A stretch of DNA of 61,197 nt. It comes from Candidatus Bathyarchaeota archaeon (GTDB taxonomy: Archaea; Thermoproteota; Bathyarchaeia; TCS64; PIYN01). Below, one piece after another: positions 50,119-58,919 of this stretch; positions within the stretch are counted from its first letter, which is position 1, and each line of letters opens with the position of its first letter. The notes under the pieces were generated by a model. That model was not told where the DNA came from. It did not search any database and worked only from the letters and a program-made list of their open reading frames with translations. Made by a program: the position numbers and the translations under genes. The stretch lies in NCBI GenBank assembly GCA_003601775.1, contig PIYN01000003.1, positions 1 to 61,197 on the forward strand, written 5' to 3'.

Positions 50119-50715
50119 CTATTCTATTACGGCGTGTCTCTTTCTTAGGTCGTCCTCCCTCTCACCCATTCTATTCATCAATTCGGCGATGAGGCAGTCG
50201 AGGAAGATCATGGTTGAGAGTTCGAACATCGTCCCGAGGGGTGCTAGGGGTTCATGCTCGCCCATCATCTGCCTACTGACATAGTCCTCCTCCTTGGCGA
50301 TCTTCGTCCTCCCCTTCACCACCACGACGAGATCGGAGATCCGACCTAAAGGTGACTCAGGGCGGGAGGTAATGGCGATGACCTTCGCCCCTATCTCCTT
50401 CGCCACCTCCGCTTGGGTGACCACAGTCCTCGTGGTCCCCGAACCCGAGATCGCGATCACCAGATCCTCCTTCTTCAACGCTGGGGTGATGGTCTCCCCG
50501 GCTACGTATACGTTGAAGCCGAGGTGCATCAGTCTGAGGGCGAAGCATTTCCCGACGAAGCCGCTCCTCCCCGTCCCGATGATCAGTATCTTCTTGTCGT
50601 CCCTTGCGTTGAGGAGTACGTTCAAAATCCTATTGATCTCCTCGTCTGAGACCTTCTCAATAATCCTATCGATGCCCGTTATGATCTCCTTGGCAATCTT
50701 CTTAACATGGCTCAT
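50119..50715 (-). CDS. hxlB: 6-phospho-3-hexuloisomerase
   Basis: 198 residues, a SIS-domain sugar-phosphate isomerase of the PHI family. Recognised by GTGRSGFVGKCFALRLMHLG near residue 47, ISGSGTTRTVV and the conserved HEPLAPLGTMFE near the end. It interconverts 6-phospho-3-hexulose and fructose 6-phosphate; in archaea it serves the reverse ribulose-monophosphate route to pentoses. The usual partner hxlA is not in the window. Its own promoter region holds a perfect palindrome (50806-50824) beside a TATA box. It is downstream of the AbrB-PhoU gene on the same strand, but the 197-base gap makes a separate transcript more likely. Confidence 0.9.
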   Translation of the reverse strand: MSHVKKIAKEIITGIDRIIEKVSDEEINRILNVLLNARDDKKILIIGTGRSGFVGKCFALRLMHLGFNVYVAGETITPALKKEDLVIAISGSGTTRTVVTQAEVAKEIGAKVIAITSRPESPLGRISDLVVVVKGRTKIAKEEDYVSRQMMGEHEPLAPLGTMFELSTMIFLDCLIAELMNRMGEREDDLRKRHAVIE

Positions 50716-50805
50716 CCCCCTCCCCCCTCCTCAGGTTTTTCTAAGTCTCGTTAGGTATATCATCTTCAACATTATTTAACATTAGGGCTAAGTTGGTATA
50801 TACTA

Positions 50806-50824
50806 ATGTAAACTAAATTTACAT
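50806..50824. promoter_or_regulatory. Palindromic candidate operator upstream of hxlB
   Basis: A perfect inverted repeat ATGTAAA-CTAAA-TTTACAT. It lies just downstream (minus-strand sense) of the TATA tract at 50832-50847 and so over the expected transcript start. The layout suits a repressor site. The regulator is unknown. Confidence 0.55.
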
Positions 50825-50831
50825 TTGAACC

Positions 50832-50847
50832 GATATATATATAAATC
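50832..50847 (-). promoter_or_regulatory. TATA tract for hxlB
   Basis: Minus strand GATTTATATATATATC. It would start transcription near 50810 and leave a leader of about 90 bases before ATG 50715. Confidence 0.5.
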
Positions 50848-50911
50848 AGGAGGGATAAACCTCCTAATCGACGATTTCTCTCTCATTTTTGAGATGGGAA
50901 CTTCGAGGATC

Positions 50912-51952
50912 TCATTTCGCTTTTGGGGAACTACCCGCCTTCCCTAAGACCTTATCTATGGCGATCTCGGCTATGGCTGAGCTGTACTCCACTATCATCT
51001 TTATATCCCAGACGATCGACCGGAGGACGGTGGCCGCCTTCAGATCCCTGATCTTGTTCTGAAGGGCTCCGAGGAACTCGTTCTCCTTCAACTCGACGAC
51101 CTCCTTCATCTTTATCGCGTCGCTCGCGACCTTTACATCCCCGGTGATGATGCTCTCCATCGCCTTGTCTATTATGGTGAAGGCGAGGGAACCCATCTGT
51201 TCGAGCAGGTTCATGATATCGCCGGGGAGGTCGTCCCAGAGCCCCTTGAGTTCCATGGACTTCTTGGCGATGTACTCCGAGTGGTCGCCGATCATCTCGA
51301 GGAATCGGGAGATGAGGCTGGCATGGATGATCTCCATGGGGTCGATAATTCCCATCTCCTGGGCGGTGATCCAGGATTGCTGGGCGGAGGAGAGGAGCCT
51401 ACTGATGAGCCAGTAGGTCGTATCTGCCTCGTATTCACGGCTCATAGCATCCTTCGAGAGCTCGATATCCCCATCTATGAGGCCATCCCTGGCCTCCTTG
51501 AACATAGTGGAGACGATCATGTAGAGCCTCTTAAGCATCGTGGAGAGGGGGAAGCTCTTGGGATCTACTGAGGACTGGAGGAGGAGGTGGTTCTCACTCG
51601 TCTCAACGATGCCTATGCCCATGAGGCGGTGGGTGACCTCTCGGATGACCTCTATCTGCTCGCGCTTCAGACGCCTCTCGGAGACGATCTTCAGGAGGCT
51701 CCTGCCCAGGACGTAGTTCCCAACCACGACCTTCGCCAAGGTCAGGGGGTCCTCATATCGATCGGCGTCGATGATGACGACCTCATCATCAACCCTCTTG
51801 GGTTCGACGTATAGCCTGAGGGAGCCGTCCTTCTCCTCATAGAAGAAGATTGGGCTCCCCTTCTCCAGGCCATTCCTCTTAACCCACTCCGCCGGAAGGG
51901 AGACCGTGAGGGTGGAATGCCCAACCTTTTGAGCCCTGCGAATGGTCTTCAT
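50912..51952 (-). CDS. AbrB-PhoU domain regulator
   Basis: 346 residues. An AbrB/SpoVT-like DNA-binding domain at the N-terminus (KVGHSTLTVSLPAEWVKRNGLEKGSPIFF, residues 10-38) is followed by two PhoU-like three-helix bundles. This is the archaeal type of phosphate uptake regulator, which binds DNA itself rather than acting through a histidine kinase. No phosphate transporter is adjacent. The ATG at 51952 (MKTIRRAQ) has GGTGAC nearby, and a minus-strand TATA region lies in the AT-rich 51975-52015 segment. A second PhoU-like gene is at 23530, without a DNA-binding domain. Confidence 0.9.
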   Translation of the reverse strand: MKTIRRAQKVGHSTLTVSLPAEWVKRNGLEKGSPIFFYEEKDGSLRLYVEPKRVDDEVVIIDADRYEDPLTLAKVVVGNYVLGRSLLKIVSERRLKREQIEVIREVTHRLMGIGIVETSENHLLLQSSVDPKSFPLSTMLKRLYMIVSTMFKEARDGLIDGDIELSKDAMSREYEADTTYWLISRLLSSAQQSWITAQEMGIIDPMEIIHASLISRFLEMIGDHSEYIAKKSMELKGLWDDLPGDIMNLLEQMGSLAFTIIDKAMESIITGDVKVASDAIKMKEVVELKENEFLGALQNKIRDLKAATVLRSIVWDIKMIVEYSSAIAEIAIDKVLGKAGSSPKAK

Positions 51953-52029
51953 TGGGGGTCACCTTATGAAGTGTCCTATACTATTTATATCTTTTGTTCA
52001 AAATATATACCATACCTAAATAGTCTCGA

Positions 52030-52818
52030 CTACAGGATCCGTGAGGGGGTGAGAAGGTACTTCGGGAGGGGGACACGGAATCGGATATACAGCACAAGGA
52101 TGAGGACCGCCAGGGACAGTGCGAGGGCGAGGTAATCCCTCTTGGTCATCTCCAGCTCGTAGAGGTTCGTCCTCTTCTCCACCGCGCCGAAGGCCCTGGA
52201 CTCCATCGCCTCGGCGAGCTCCAAGCTCCTCCTTATTGAGTTGATGATGAGGGGGAGGAGGATGGGGAGGTAGTTCCTTATCCTCTGGAGGAAGTTCCCC
52301 CCCTCGAGCTCTAACCCCCTCGCCTTCTGTGCGTCCATTATCGTCTGGGCCTCCTCGGCCAGGACGGGGACGAACCTGATGGCCGTTATGAAGGCGAAGC
52401 ATAACTCGTAGGGGATATGGGCCTTCTCGAGGGCCAGGCTCAGCTTATCGGGGGAGGTGGTGAGGAAGAAGATGGAGAAGCTCGTTATGAGGGCGATGAA
52501 GCGCACGGTCATGGCCAGTGAGAGCTCGAGGATCCCCGTCGTCACGGTGCGTCCTTGATAGAAGTAGTTTGCCAGGAGGTTTGAGGCGAAGATGATGATG
52601 CCGAGGGTCACGGCCCCCCTCAGGGTCTTGAGCCATGCCCTCTGGACCCTGGCGAGGAGGATGAGGGGTATCTGGGCGAGGAAGATGATGAGGAGGGGGA
52701 GGAGGCTGGAGAAGAGGATCGTGGAGACGAAGAGGATGGAGACGAGGAGGAACTTCACCCTGGGGTCGAGCCTGTGTATCGGCGATGGGATCGCCGTGAA
52801 CCTCAAGCCCTCCAACAT
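52030..52818 (-). CDS. ecfT: Energy-coupling factor transporter transmembrane protein EcfT
   Basis: About 262 residues with five to six membrane helices. The N-terminal block HRLDPRVKFLL and the cytoplasmic coupling motif ARGLELEGG (about residues 160-168), with a second short ARG-like EAMESRAFG, are typical of EcfT/CbiQ. It links a substrate-binding S protein to the ATPases. I prefer ATG 52818 after GCGAGGGTT; a GTG at 52833 overlaps the ATPase gene. It directly follows ecfA, so they are one operon. No S component is nearby, so this is a shared group II module or the vitamin/metal specificity lies elsewhere. Confidence 0.9.
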   Translation of the reverse strand: MLEGLRFTAIPSPIHRLDPRVKFLLVSILFVSTILFSSLLPLLIIFLAQIPLILLARVQRAWLKTLRGAVTLGIIIFASNLLANYFYQGRTVTTGILELSLAMTVRFIALITSFSIFFLTTSPDKLSLALEKAHIPYELCFAFITAIRFVPVLAEEAQTIMDAQKARGLELEGGNFLQRIRNYLPILLPLIINSIRRSLELAEAMESRAFGAVEKRTNLYELEMTKRDYLALALSLAVLILVLYIRFRVPLPKYLLTPSRIL

Positions 52819-52820
52819 AC

Positions 52821-54584
52821 TCAACCCTCGCACCCCCTAAGACGATCTACAAGGAGGTCGTAGGCGTCGTCAACGTTTATCACATCCCTTGGGAGGCTGA
52901 ACTCCGATAGCTGTATGAAGACCTTCGCTATCTCGGGGGGGTTCACCGACGCCCTCCTGAGGAGCTCCGGGTCCGTCAGTATTTCCTCCGCGGGTCCATC
53001 GGCGGTTATCCTCCCCTCGGCCATGAGGGCGACCCTGGGCTTACACTCCGCGACGAACTCCACGTCGTGAGTGACGATCACGATGGTCTTCCCCTGTTCC
53101 CTCAGCCGCATCAGGAGGCCCCTCAGCCGCTCCTTCTGGGCGTAGTCCTGACCGATCGTGGGCTCGTCGAGGACGATGACCTCGGGGTCCCAGGCCAGGA
53201 CGGAGGCGAGGGCCACCCTCTTCCGCTCCCCCCCGCTGAGGGTGAAGGGGCTCGCTTTCCGATGTCTACTAAGCCCGAGGAAGTCAAGGGCCCAGGTCGT
53301 CCTCTTCTCTATCGTATCTCGGTCGAAGGCGAAGTTCCTCATGGCGAAGGCGATCTCCTCCTCGACGCTCTCGGAGAAGAGCTGGTCATCGGGGTTCTGG
53401 AAGACCAGTCCAACCCTCCTCGCGAGGGAGGCGACGGTCATATCCGCTATGTTCTTGCCATCCACGTAGACCTCGCCTCTATCGGGCCTGAGAAGCCCGT
53501 TGAAGTGCTTCACCAGCGTCGTCTTCCCAGCCCCATTCTCGCCCATTATCGCCAGGAACTCTCCCCTCATAATCTTCAGGGATACCCCCTTCAGGGCCTT
53601 GACGCCGTTCGGGTAGGAGAAGTGGAGGTCCCTGACCTCTATTATGGGATTCCCCCTTGCCGCCTCGGGGGCCTTCCGTCGCATGATCGTCTTGAAGGGC
53701 ATATCCCCTGCAGCGCTCCCCGATGATCGACTTAACCTATCCCTGATCGCCTTAACAAACTCCGAGGCCGTGAGGGGGGGCGGCCCTGGACGATCCCAGG
53801 CCTCCCTTAGCCTGCACCAGAGGTCCGTGACCCGTGGCACCCCGACCCCTGCGAGCCTCGTCTCCTCCGATGTGAAGACCTCCTCCGGGGGTCCGTCTTG
53901 GACGATCCCCCCATCGTTGAGGATCACGACCCTGTCCAGGTAGGGCGCAACGAGGTCCAATCGGTGTTCTATCAGTATTATCGTCATGTTCAGCTCCCTG
54001 TTGAGGCGGTCTATGATCCCGAGGATGCTCTCCGCCCCCACTGGGTCGAGGAAGGAGGTGGGCTCGTCGAGGACGATGATCTCGGGCCTCATGGCGAGGA
54101 CGGAGGCTATGGCGAGCCTCTGCTTCTGTCCGCCCGAGAGCTCGTGGGGCGCCCGGTACCTGAGATCCTCTATCCCCGTCACCCTCAGAGCCCAGTCTAT
54201 CCTCCTCCTCATCTCCTCCCTCTCGTAGCCGAGGTTCTCTAATCCGAAGGCGACATCCTTCTCAACGGTGAGGGCGAAGATCTGGTTATCGGGGTTCTGG
54301 AAGATCAGACCCACGTGCTTCGCGAGGCTCGAGGTCGGCGTCTCGCGGACAGGGAGGCCGGCCACCCACACCTCCCCCTCCAGCCTCCCGCTGTAGAAGT
54401 GGGGGATCAGCCCGTTGAGGCATCGGCAGAGGGTGGTCTTCCCACAGCCGCTCGGCCCCGTGAGGAGGAGGAACTCCCCCCGCTCTATGGAGAGGTTCAC
54501 CTCCCTCAGGGCCGGACGGTCCGCCCCGGGATAGGTGTAGGTGAGGTCTCTGATCTCCACGATGGTCAAGGGTTCCTTCAACAT
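52821..54584 (-). CDS. ecfA: Fused EcfA1-EcfA2 ATPase of an ECF transporter
   Basis: 587 residues holding two complete ABC ATPase domains in tandem. First half: GPSGCGKTT, Q-loop FQNPDNQIF, LSGGQKQR and VLDEPTSFLDP. Second half (from about residue 320): GENGAGKTT, FQNPDDQLF, LSGGERKRV and VLDEPTIGQD. The spacing and D-loop types match an A1/A2 heterodimer fused into one chain. A linker of about 60 residues (DRPGPPPLTASEF to RRKAPEAARG) joins them. With EcfT it powers uptake of a vitamin or metal ion. The order A then T on one transcript, without S, is usual for archaeal group II systems. Confidence 0.93.
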   Translation of the reverse strand: MLKEPLTIVEIRDLTYTYPGADRPALREVNLSIERGEFLLLTGPSGCGKTTLCRCLNGLIPHFYSGRLEGEVWVAGLPVRETPTSSLAKHVGLIFQNPDNQIFALTVEKDVAFGLENLGYEREEMRRRIDWALRVTGIEDLRYRAPHELSGGQKQRLAIASVLAMRPEIIVLDEPTSFLDPVGAESILGIIDRLNRELNMTIILIEHRLDLVAPYLDRVVILNDGGIVQDGPPEEVFTSEETRLAGVGVPRVTDLWCRLREAWDRPGPPPLTASEFVKAIRDRLSRSSGSAAGDMPFKTIMRRKAPEAARGNPIIEVRDLHFSYPNGVKALKGVSLKIMRGEFLAIMGENGAGKTTLVKHFNGLLRPDRGEVYVDGKNIADMTVASLARRVGLVFQNPDDQLFSESVEEEIAFAMRNFAFDRDTIEKRTTWALDFLGLSRHRKASPFTLSGGERKRVALASVLAWDPEVIVLDEPTIGQDYAQKERLRGLLMRLREQGKTIVIVTHDVEFVAECKPRVALMAEGRITADGPAEEILTDPELLRRASVNPPEIAKVFIQLSEFSLPRDVINVDDAYDLLVDRLRGCEG

Positions 54585-54616
54585 AGAGACGGCGATCCAT
54601 TAAAAAGAATGGCTAC

Positions 54617-55609
54617 TCAAATATGAGTTATTCGCTCATCCAGGATCCTCACCGCCCTCTCGAGCACCTCATTCACGTCGCCGAAGGCGTTCACGCCGGC
54701 GGAGGTGGAGTGTCCGCTCCCCATCCCACCGAAGGCCTCGCCCAGGGGCATGGCCACGTCCCTACCGAGGTGGATGGAGGTCTCCCTGTAGAACTCCTCC
54801 GTGGACCTCATGCTGACCCTCACCTCCCCGTCCCGGGAGCCCCCCACTATCGCCAGGTCTGCGCCGAGGGAGAGTAGCCCCCTGGCGGCCGAGGCCTGGT
54901 AGGAGCCGACCTCCGTGGAGACGACGAGCCACCTCCCTAAGAGGTGGAGCTTCATCCGCTGCCCCGCCTTCAGCCTCGCGATCCTCTCGGAGCGATCCAT
55001 AGGGTGAGAGAGGAGAGAGAAGATCTCGGCCAATTCCCCGTCGAGCTCGAGGAGTTCGCTGACCGCCCTGAAGGTCCTCGGCGTCCCCATCGCGAAGTGT
55101 CGGGTGTCGTAGGCGATGCCGATGAGGAGGGCCTTCGCGACCCGGTCATCGGGCTTGATCCCCTCCTCCCTGTAGAACTCGTAGAGGATCTCGCAGGTCG
55201 AGGTCGCCTCCTCATCGACGACATAGATGGCCGCAGCCTCCCTCGTCTCCGGGTGCTCGGCGTGATGATCTATGACGACGATGGGGACCCCAGACTCGAG
55301 GACCCGGTCCTTCATCTCCTCCAGCTGTTGGAGGGAGCCCGTATCCACGAGGAAGAGGAGGTCCATCCCCTCGATATCAGGCTCCTCCTCTAGGGGGATG
55401 GCAAGGTGCTCGGCGACTCCCTCGCTGATCTTGCTCAGGTCCTTCGACGGGGCGATCGTGACCTCCACGCCCTCCCTGATCCTCCGCAGGAGCCTGGAGA
55501 GGGCGTAGGCGGAGCATAGGGCATCGGGGTCAGCGTTATGGTGGAATAGGATGCAGACCTTCTCGCCGAGGAGGGACTTTATCCTGTCCAGCGACCCTGG
55601 GAGGCTCAT
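54617..55609 (-). CDS. DHH/DHHA1 phosphoesterase
   Basis: 330 residues, a cytoplasmic DHH-DHHA1 phosphoesterase in the NrnA/RecJ-like group. Metal motifs: HHNADPDA (residues 23-30), LVDTG, IDHHAEH and the GGSRDGEVRVSMR block of the DHHA1 domain near residue 257, with GGMGSGHSTSAG near the end. It degrades short oligoribonucleotides or cyclic dinucleotide-derived pApA, or acts as a single-strand nuclease. The position next to prefoldin beta and the exosome operon suggests RNA turnover. RecJ-type DNA exonuclease function is an alternative, but the length fits NrnA. Confidence 0.88.
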   Translation of the reverse strand: MSLPGSLDRIKSLLGEKVCILFHHNADPDALCSAYALSRLLRRIREGVEVTIAPSKDLSKISEGVAEHLAIPLEEEPDIEGMDLLFLVDTGSLQQLEEMKDRVLESGVPIVVIDHHAEHPETREAAAIYVVDEEATSTCEILYEFYREEGIKPDDRVAKALLIGIAYDTRHFAMGTPRTFRAVSELLELDGELAEIFSLLSHPMDRSERIARLKAGQRMKLHLLGRWLVVSTEVGSYQASAARGLLSLGADLAIVGGSRDGEVRVSMRSTEEFYRETSIHLGRDVAMPLGEAFGGMGSGHSTSAGVNAFGDVNEVLERAVRILDERITHI

Positions 55610-55660
55610 AGGATCACTCAGATCAAGATGGGAGAAGCTGGAGAGGCTAGGAAGACGGGC

Positions 55661-56032
55661 CTAAGTGGAGCCCCTCTCTATTCCCAGCTCCTTCTGGAGG
55701 ATCTTCTGGAGCTCCAGGGCCCTCTTCCGCGTCTTGTCCTCCTGCCTACCCAGGACCTTCACCCTCACCTCCAGTAGCTCCTTCCTCTCGGTGAGTTCCT
55801 TCACCACCGCCTCCTTCTCCTTCTCCACCAGGAGGGCGCCCACGGACTTGTAGATCTTCCTCTCAGGTGGGACATCCTCCAGACTTTTCAGAGCCCTCTC
55901 CGTCTCACTGAGCTCGAGTTCCAGCCTCTGCCTCTGGGCGGCGAGGCTCTGGAGGGTATTCTGGAGCTGCTGAAGCCTCAGGAGCCTCTCCCTTACATTC
56001 TGTGGAAGCTGGCCCAGATCCGATGAACCCAT
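55661..56032 (-). CDS. pfdB: Prefoldin beta subunit
   Basis: 123 residues, two long antiparallel helices with a beta-hairpin between them. The N-terminal helix has NVRERLLRLQQLQNTLQSLAAQRQ; the central VPPERKIYKSVGALLVEKEKE is the family's beta region. It forms the hexameric holdase with prefoldin alpha and hands unfolded proteins to the thermosome. Part of the exosome-linked superoperon directly after pcc1, as in many archaea. Confidence 0.93.
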   Translation of the reverse strand: MGSSDLGQLPQNVRERLLRLQQLQNTLQSLAAQRQRLELELSETERALKSLEDVPPERKIYKSVGALLVEKEKEAVVKELTERKELLEVRVKVLGRQEDKTRKRALELQKILQKELGIERGST

Positions 56033-56053
56033 CCCTCTTCACTTCCCCTAAAC

Positions 56054-56374
56054 CTAAAGCCCTCCCCCCTTATTTAAATTCCCAGTCCCTGATGCATCTC
56101 CCCTCGACGCCCCTCCGCTCAACCCCTCGAATAGGTCCAGGGCCTTGGTGATGGCGCCGATCCAGCGGAGGTAGCTGTTCAGGGCCGCCCTCAGGGCTGA
56201 GGTATCCGTGGCGGAGATATGTAGGATGACCCTCCCCCCCTCTTTGAGGGCTACCTCCGCCCTGGATCTATCGGCCGGAGGGTTCTCGACCTCGGGGCGG
56301 AGGGCCTCTACGATGATGCGTCCCCTCTCCATTGTGGGAAGGAGGATCTCGACCTCCGCCTCAGCCTTCGCCAA
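56054..56374 (-). CDS. Pcc1-like KEOPS subunit
   Basis: 106 residues. The beta-strand/helix pattern and key blocks (VEALRPEVENPP, VALKEGGRVILHISATDTSALRAALNSYLRWI) are those of the Pcc1 subunit of the KEOPS complex that makes t6A37 in tRNA. The start is TTG 56374, preceded by GAGGGGATTAGGGG. The Gly/Ser-rich C-terminal tail (GGASRGDASGTGNLNKGGGL) is unusual and likely disordered. It lies between eL43 and prefoldin beta, the standard archaeal place. Confidence 0.87.
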   Translation of the reverse strand: MAKAEAEVEILLPTMERGRIIVEALRPEVENPPADRSRAEVALKEGGRVILHISATDTSALRAALNSYLRWIGAITKALDLFEGLSGGASRGDASGTGNLNKGGGL

Positions 56375-56444
56375 TCCCCTAATCCCCTCAAAGATGGAGA
56401 TTCAGGAAATAATGAAACAGCCTTTGCGGAATGGGTGGTCCCCA

Positions 56445-56687
56445 TCACCGGATGACACGGGTGGTCCTGGTCCTGGGCGTGTAGGCCCCCCCTGCGAAGG
56501 TGTAGCCGCACTTCTCGCAGCGCCAGATGCCGACGCTCACCCTCCTCACGGCCCTTATGCCGCAGCTGGGGCAGGTGCTGTGGGTCCTGTAGGAGAGGAC
56601 GGCCTTCGTCCACCTCTTCCTCACGGACGTCCCGCCCCGGGTCCTGAGCCTGAGGCCGAAGCTCTTCTTCTTTTTCGGGGACATCAT
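56445..56687 (-). CDS. rpl37ae: Ribosomal protein eL43 (L37Ae)
   Basis: 80 residues. Basic N-terminus and zinc ribbon CPSCG and CEKCGYTFAGGAYTP are diagnostic of the eukaryote/archaea-specific large-subunit protein eL43. The ATG shares bases with the rrp42 stop (TGATGATG), so translation is coupled. In many archaea rpoP (a small RNA polymerase zinc subunit) sits between this gene and pcc1; here the 70-base gap has no room for it. Confidence 0.95.
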   Translation of the reverse strand: MMSPKKKKSFGLRLRTRGGTSVRKRWTKAVLSYRTHSTCPSCGIRAVRRVSVGIWRCEKCGYTFAGGAYTPRTRTTRVIR

Positions 56688-57463
56688 CAGCTCTCCATCA
56701 ACAGCTTCCTGATCTCCGGTGCCTTCTCAAGGGCGATATTTATGGCTTTCCTTATCTCCTCCAGGGTCAGACCCTCTGGACCGCTCTTCTGGAGGGCGCA
56801 GATATTCCCCTCCTGATTGACGGTGACGGTGAAGCGGGTACCCATGACATCCTCCTCATCCGCCGTCGGGTCGACGATGAGGCTTCCGTCGATCTTGCCT
56901 ACCGTCACGGCGATGGGGAGGTCTCGGAGCTCGAGGGGCTCAGAGGCGTCCAAGGGCTTCACCTCTCCCCCCTCAGCGACGTACTTCGGCACCTTCGTGC
57001 TCTGGAGGGCGGCGAGGGCGGCGAGGGCTGAGGCGTCTATGAGGTTTCCGGCGTAGTTCAATATGCAGATATCGATGAAGATGACGTAGACGGCCTTGCC
57101 GGGTATGATGCAGTACTTCTCAAAGTCTATGGCCTCGGAGGACCTGATGCCGCGGTCCACGACCCTGGCCAGCTCTATGGAGGTCTCATCGGGGGGACCG
57201 GGCTCGAAGGTGGGGGAGGCTATGGGGGTGAACTCGGCGTTGACCGTTAACACTGCCTGATTCGGCGTGTCCTGGTAGGGCTCGCCCACCCCGACCTTGA
57301 CCCCAGCGATCACCCGGGTATCCCCGAGCCAGACCTCGGCGGAGCCCTCGGCCTTCTCCAGGATCCCCTTCTTGATCACGATCTTCCTGAAGTCCATCAG
57401 CCCCCTCCCGTCCTCCCGCTTCCCCTGGGCGAGGGCCGTCGAGATCCTCTTCCTCTTCAACAT
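56687..57463 (-). CDS. rrp42: Exosome subunit Rrp42
   Basis: About 258 residues, RNase PH-fold exosome core subunit without its own catalytic site, which forms the hexameric ring with Rrp41. Typical features: REDGRGLMDFRKI, GVGEPYQDTPNQ and DPTADEEDVMGTRFTV. ATG 57463 is preceded by GAGGTGATAACG, an excellent ribosome site, whereas the longer frame would overlap rrp41. It follows rrp41 and is coupled to the ribosomal protein gene. Confidence 0.96.
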   Translation of the reverse strand: MLKRKRISTALAQGKREDGRGLMDFRKIVIKKGILEKAEGSAEVWLGDTRVIAGVKVGVGEPYQDTPNQAVLTVNAEFTPIASPTFEPGPPDETSIELARVVDRGIRSSEAIDFEKYCIIPGKAVYVIFIDICILNYAGNLIDASALAALAALQSTKVPKYVAEGGEVKPLDASEPLELRDLPIAVTVGKIDGSLIVDPTADEEDVMGTRFTVTVNQEGNICALQKSGPEGLTLEEIRKAINIALEKAPEIRKLLMES

Positions 57464-57479
57464 CGTTATCACCTCAAAC

Positions 57480-58211
57480 CTACTCGGCACTCCTCCCTTC
57501 CCCCTGCTTCACGTATCTGCTCTTCAGCGCCTCCCTCTGGAGCTCATAGATCTTGTTACAGCCCTCCAAGGCCAGGTTCAGGGCCTTGTCGAACTCCTCC
57601 GGGGAGAGCATCCCGTCCATCTGGAGCAGGGTCACCTTCCCGAGCTTGGGCATGTAGGCCACTGGGAGGTCGGCCTCCCCCTCCTTATCCTCGATGTCGT
57701 TGAGGTCCAGCACGACCTCGCTGTCGATCTTGCCCGCGGAGCAGGCGGCCACGAGGTCCCTCATCGGGATCCCCGCGTCCACGAGGGCGACGGAGGCGGC
57801 TGTGATGCTGGCGCACCGCGTGCTCCCATCGGCCTGGAGGATCTCCACGAATACGTCTATCGAAGCGCGGGGATACCGCTCGAGGAAGAGGGCGGGCTCG
57901 AGGGCGTTCCTGATGACCATGGAGAGCTCCGTATCCCTCCTCGAGGGGGCGGGTGACCTCCTCGGGTCGACGGAGAAGGGAGCCATGTGGTAACGGCACC
58001 TCAGCACGGCCTTATGGGGCTTCGCGAGGTGCTTGGGGTGGAGCTCCCTCGGGCCGAAGACGCCCACGATGATCCGGTTCCTCCCCTGCTCGAGGTACGC
58101 GGATCCATCCGCGTTTGGGAGAACTCCTCCCTCGATCTTGATGGGGCGGAGTTCGTTCCACTTACGTCCATCCAACCTAACTCCTTTCACTATCAATTTC
58201 TTCTTACTCAT
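57480..58211 (-). CDS. rrp41: Exosome catalytic subunit Rrp41
   Basis: 243 residues, catalytic RNase PH-fold subunit of the archaeal exosome, phosphorolytic 3'-5' RNA degradation. Recognised by [17 protein letters not shown], the CRYHMAPFS strand, RRDTELSM with RNA- and phosphate-binding arginines, and the acidic active-site loop [15 protein letters not shown]. The C-terminus overlaps nothing, and its start overlaps the rrp4 end by eight bases. GGAAGAG precedes the ATG. Confidence 0.96.
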   Translation of the reverse strand: MSKKKLIVKGVRLDGRKWNELRPIKIEGGVLPNADGSAYLEQGRNRIIVGVFGPRELHPKHLAKPHKAVLRCRYHMAPFSVDPRRSPAPSRRDTELSMVIRNALEPALFLERYPRASIDVFVEILQADGSTRCASITAASVALVDAGIPMRDLVAACSAGKIDSEVVLDLNDIEDKEGEADLPVAYMPKLGKVTLLQMDGMLSPEEFDKALNLALEGCNKIYELQREALKSRYVKQGEGRSAE

Positions 58212-58902
58212 CTCTTCCTTTCTCCTTCATCTCCCTTATGAAACCGTAAATCCTGTTGGTCAGCCCAGTCGTATGGGCCTCATTCTCGATCTTCTCCAAT
58301 ACCTGGACCACGAGGTCTTCCATCTCCTTGTCCCTACAGTTGACGAGGATGACCCCGTTCTGCCCGATGACGATCTGGCAGCCGGTCTCCTTCAGTATCA
58401 TATTTACCATCGACCCCTTCTTCCCTATTAACCTTGGTATCTTCGTGGGCGTCATCCTTACGAGCCGCCCCTCCTCCACCCTGCCGAGGCCCGGGCCCAG
58501 GGTCGAGAGTATCGGCGTCCCGTCGCGGTTCAACTTGACGACCCTCGCGACGACGACGTCACCTATATCGAAGATCTCCGGGAGGGCCATCTCCTGCTTG
58601 AAGGACTCCCCGATGGCATCAGGGACGTTCAAGATAGCGAGGGCAGGGGCGCCCACATCTACCCTCCAGCTCCCAAGGTCTATATCCACCACGGCGCCGA
58701 CGACGGTGTCCCCGATCCTCGGCTCGTAGTTCGACCTGAGGGCTATCACCGAGACGACTCCCCGCCCGTACTCCACTAACCCGATCCTCGTCGCGTAGAT
58801 CTTCCCCCCCAGCCTATAGGTGTTCTCACCGGCCCTGAAGCGTCCCTCGGCAAGGATATCCCCTGGCACGACGAGGTCCCTATTCTTAAAATACTGCGGC
58901 AA
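58204..58902 (-). CDS. rrp4: Exosome RNA-binding subunit Rrp4
   Basis: About 232 residues. N-terminal domain ([10 protein letters not shown]), S1 domain ([17 protein letters not shown]) and KH domain ([14 protein letters not shown] with the GxxG loop). It forms the cap that feeds RNA into the Rrp41/42 ring. The frame is open upstream into the SBDS gene, but the protein family begins at TTG 58902 ([15 protein letters not shown]), with GAGGGAG eight bases upstream, just after the SBDS stop. A charged C-terminal tail (EMKEKGRDE) overlaps the rrp41 start. Confidence 0.94.
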   Translation of the reverse strand: MPQYFKNRDLVVPGDILAEGRFRAGENTYRLGGKIYATRIGLVEYGRGVVSVIALRSNYEPRIGDTVVGAVVDIDLGSWRVDVGAPALAILNVPDAIGESFKQEMALPEIFDIGDVVVARVVKLNRDGTPILSTLGPGLGRVEEGRLVRMTPTKIPRLIGKKGSMVNMILKETGCQIVIGQNGVILVNCRDKEMEDLVVQVLEKIENEAHTTGLTNRIYGFIREMKEKGRDE

Positions 58903-58919
58903 ACCCCCTTCTCCCTCTT

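Noticed and set aside
56375-56444. A search for rpoP between eL43 and pcc1
   Set aside because: The gap has only 70 bases and no zinc-binding frame on either strand.
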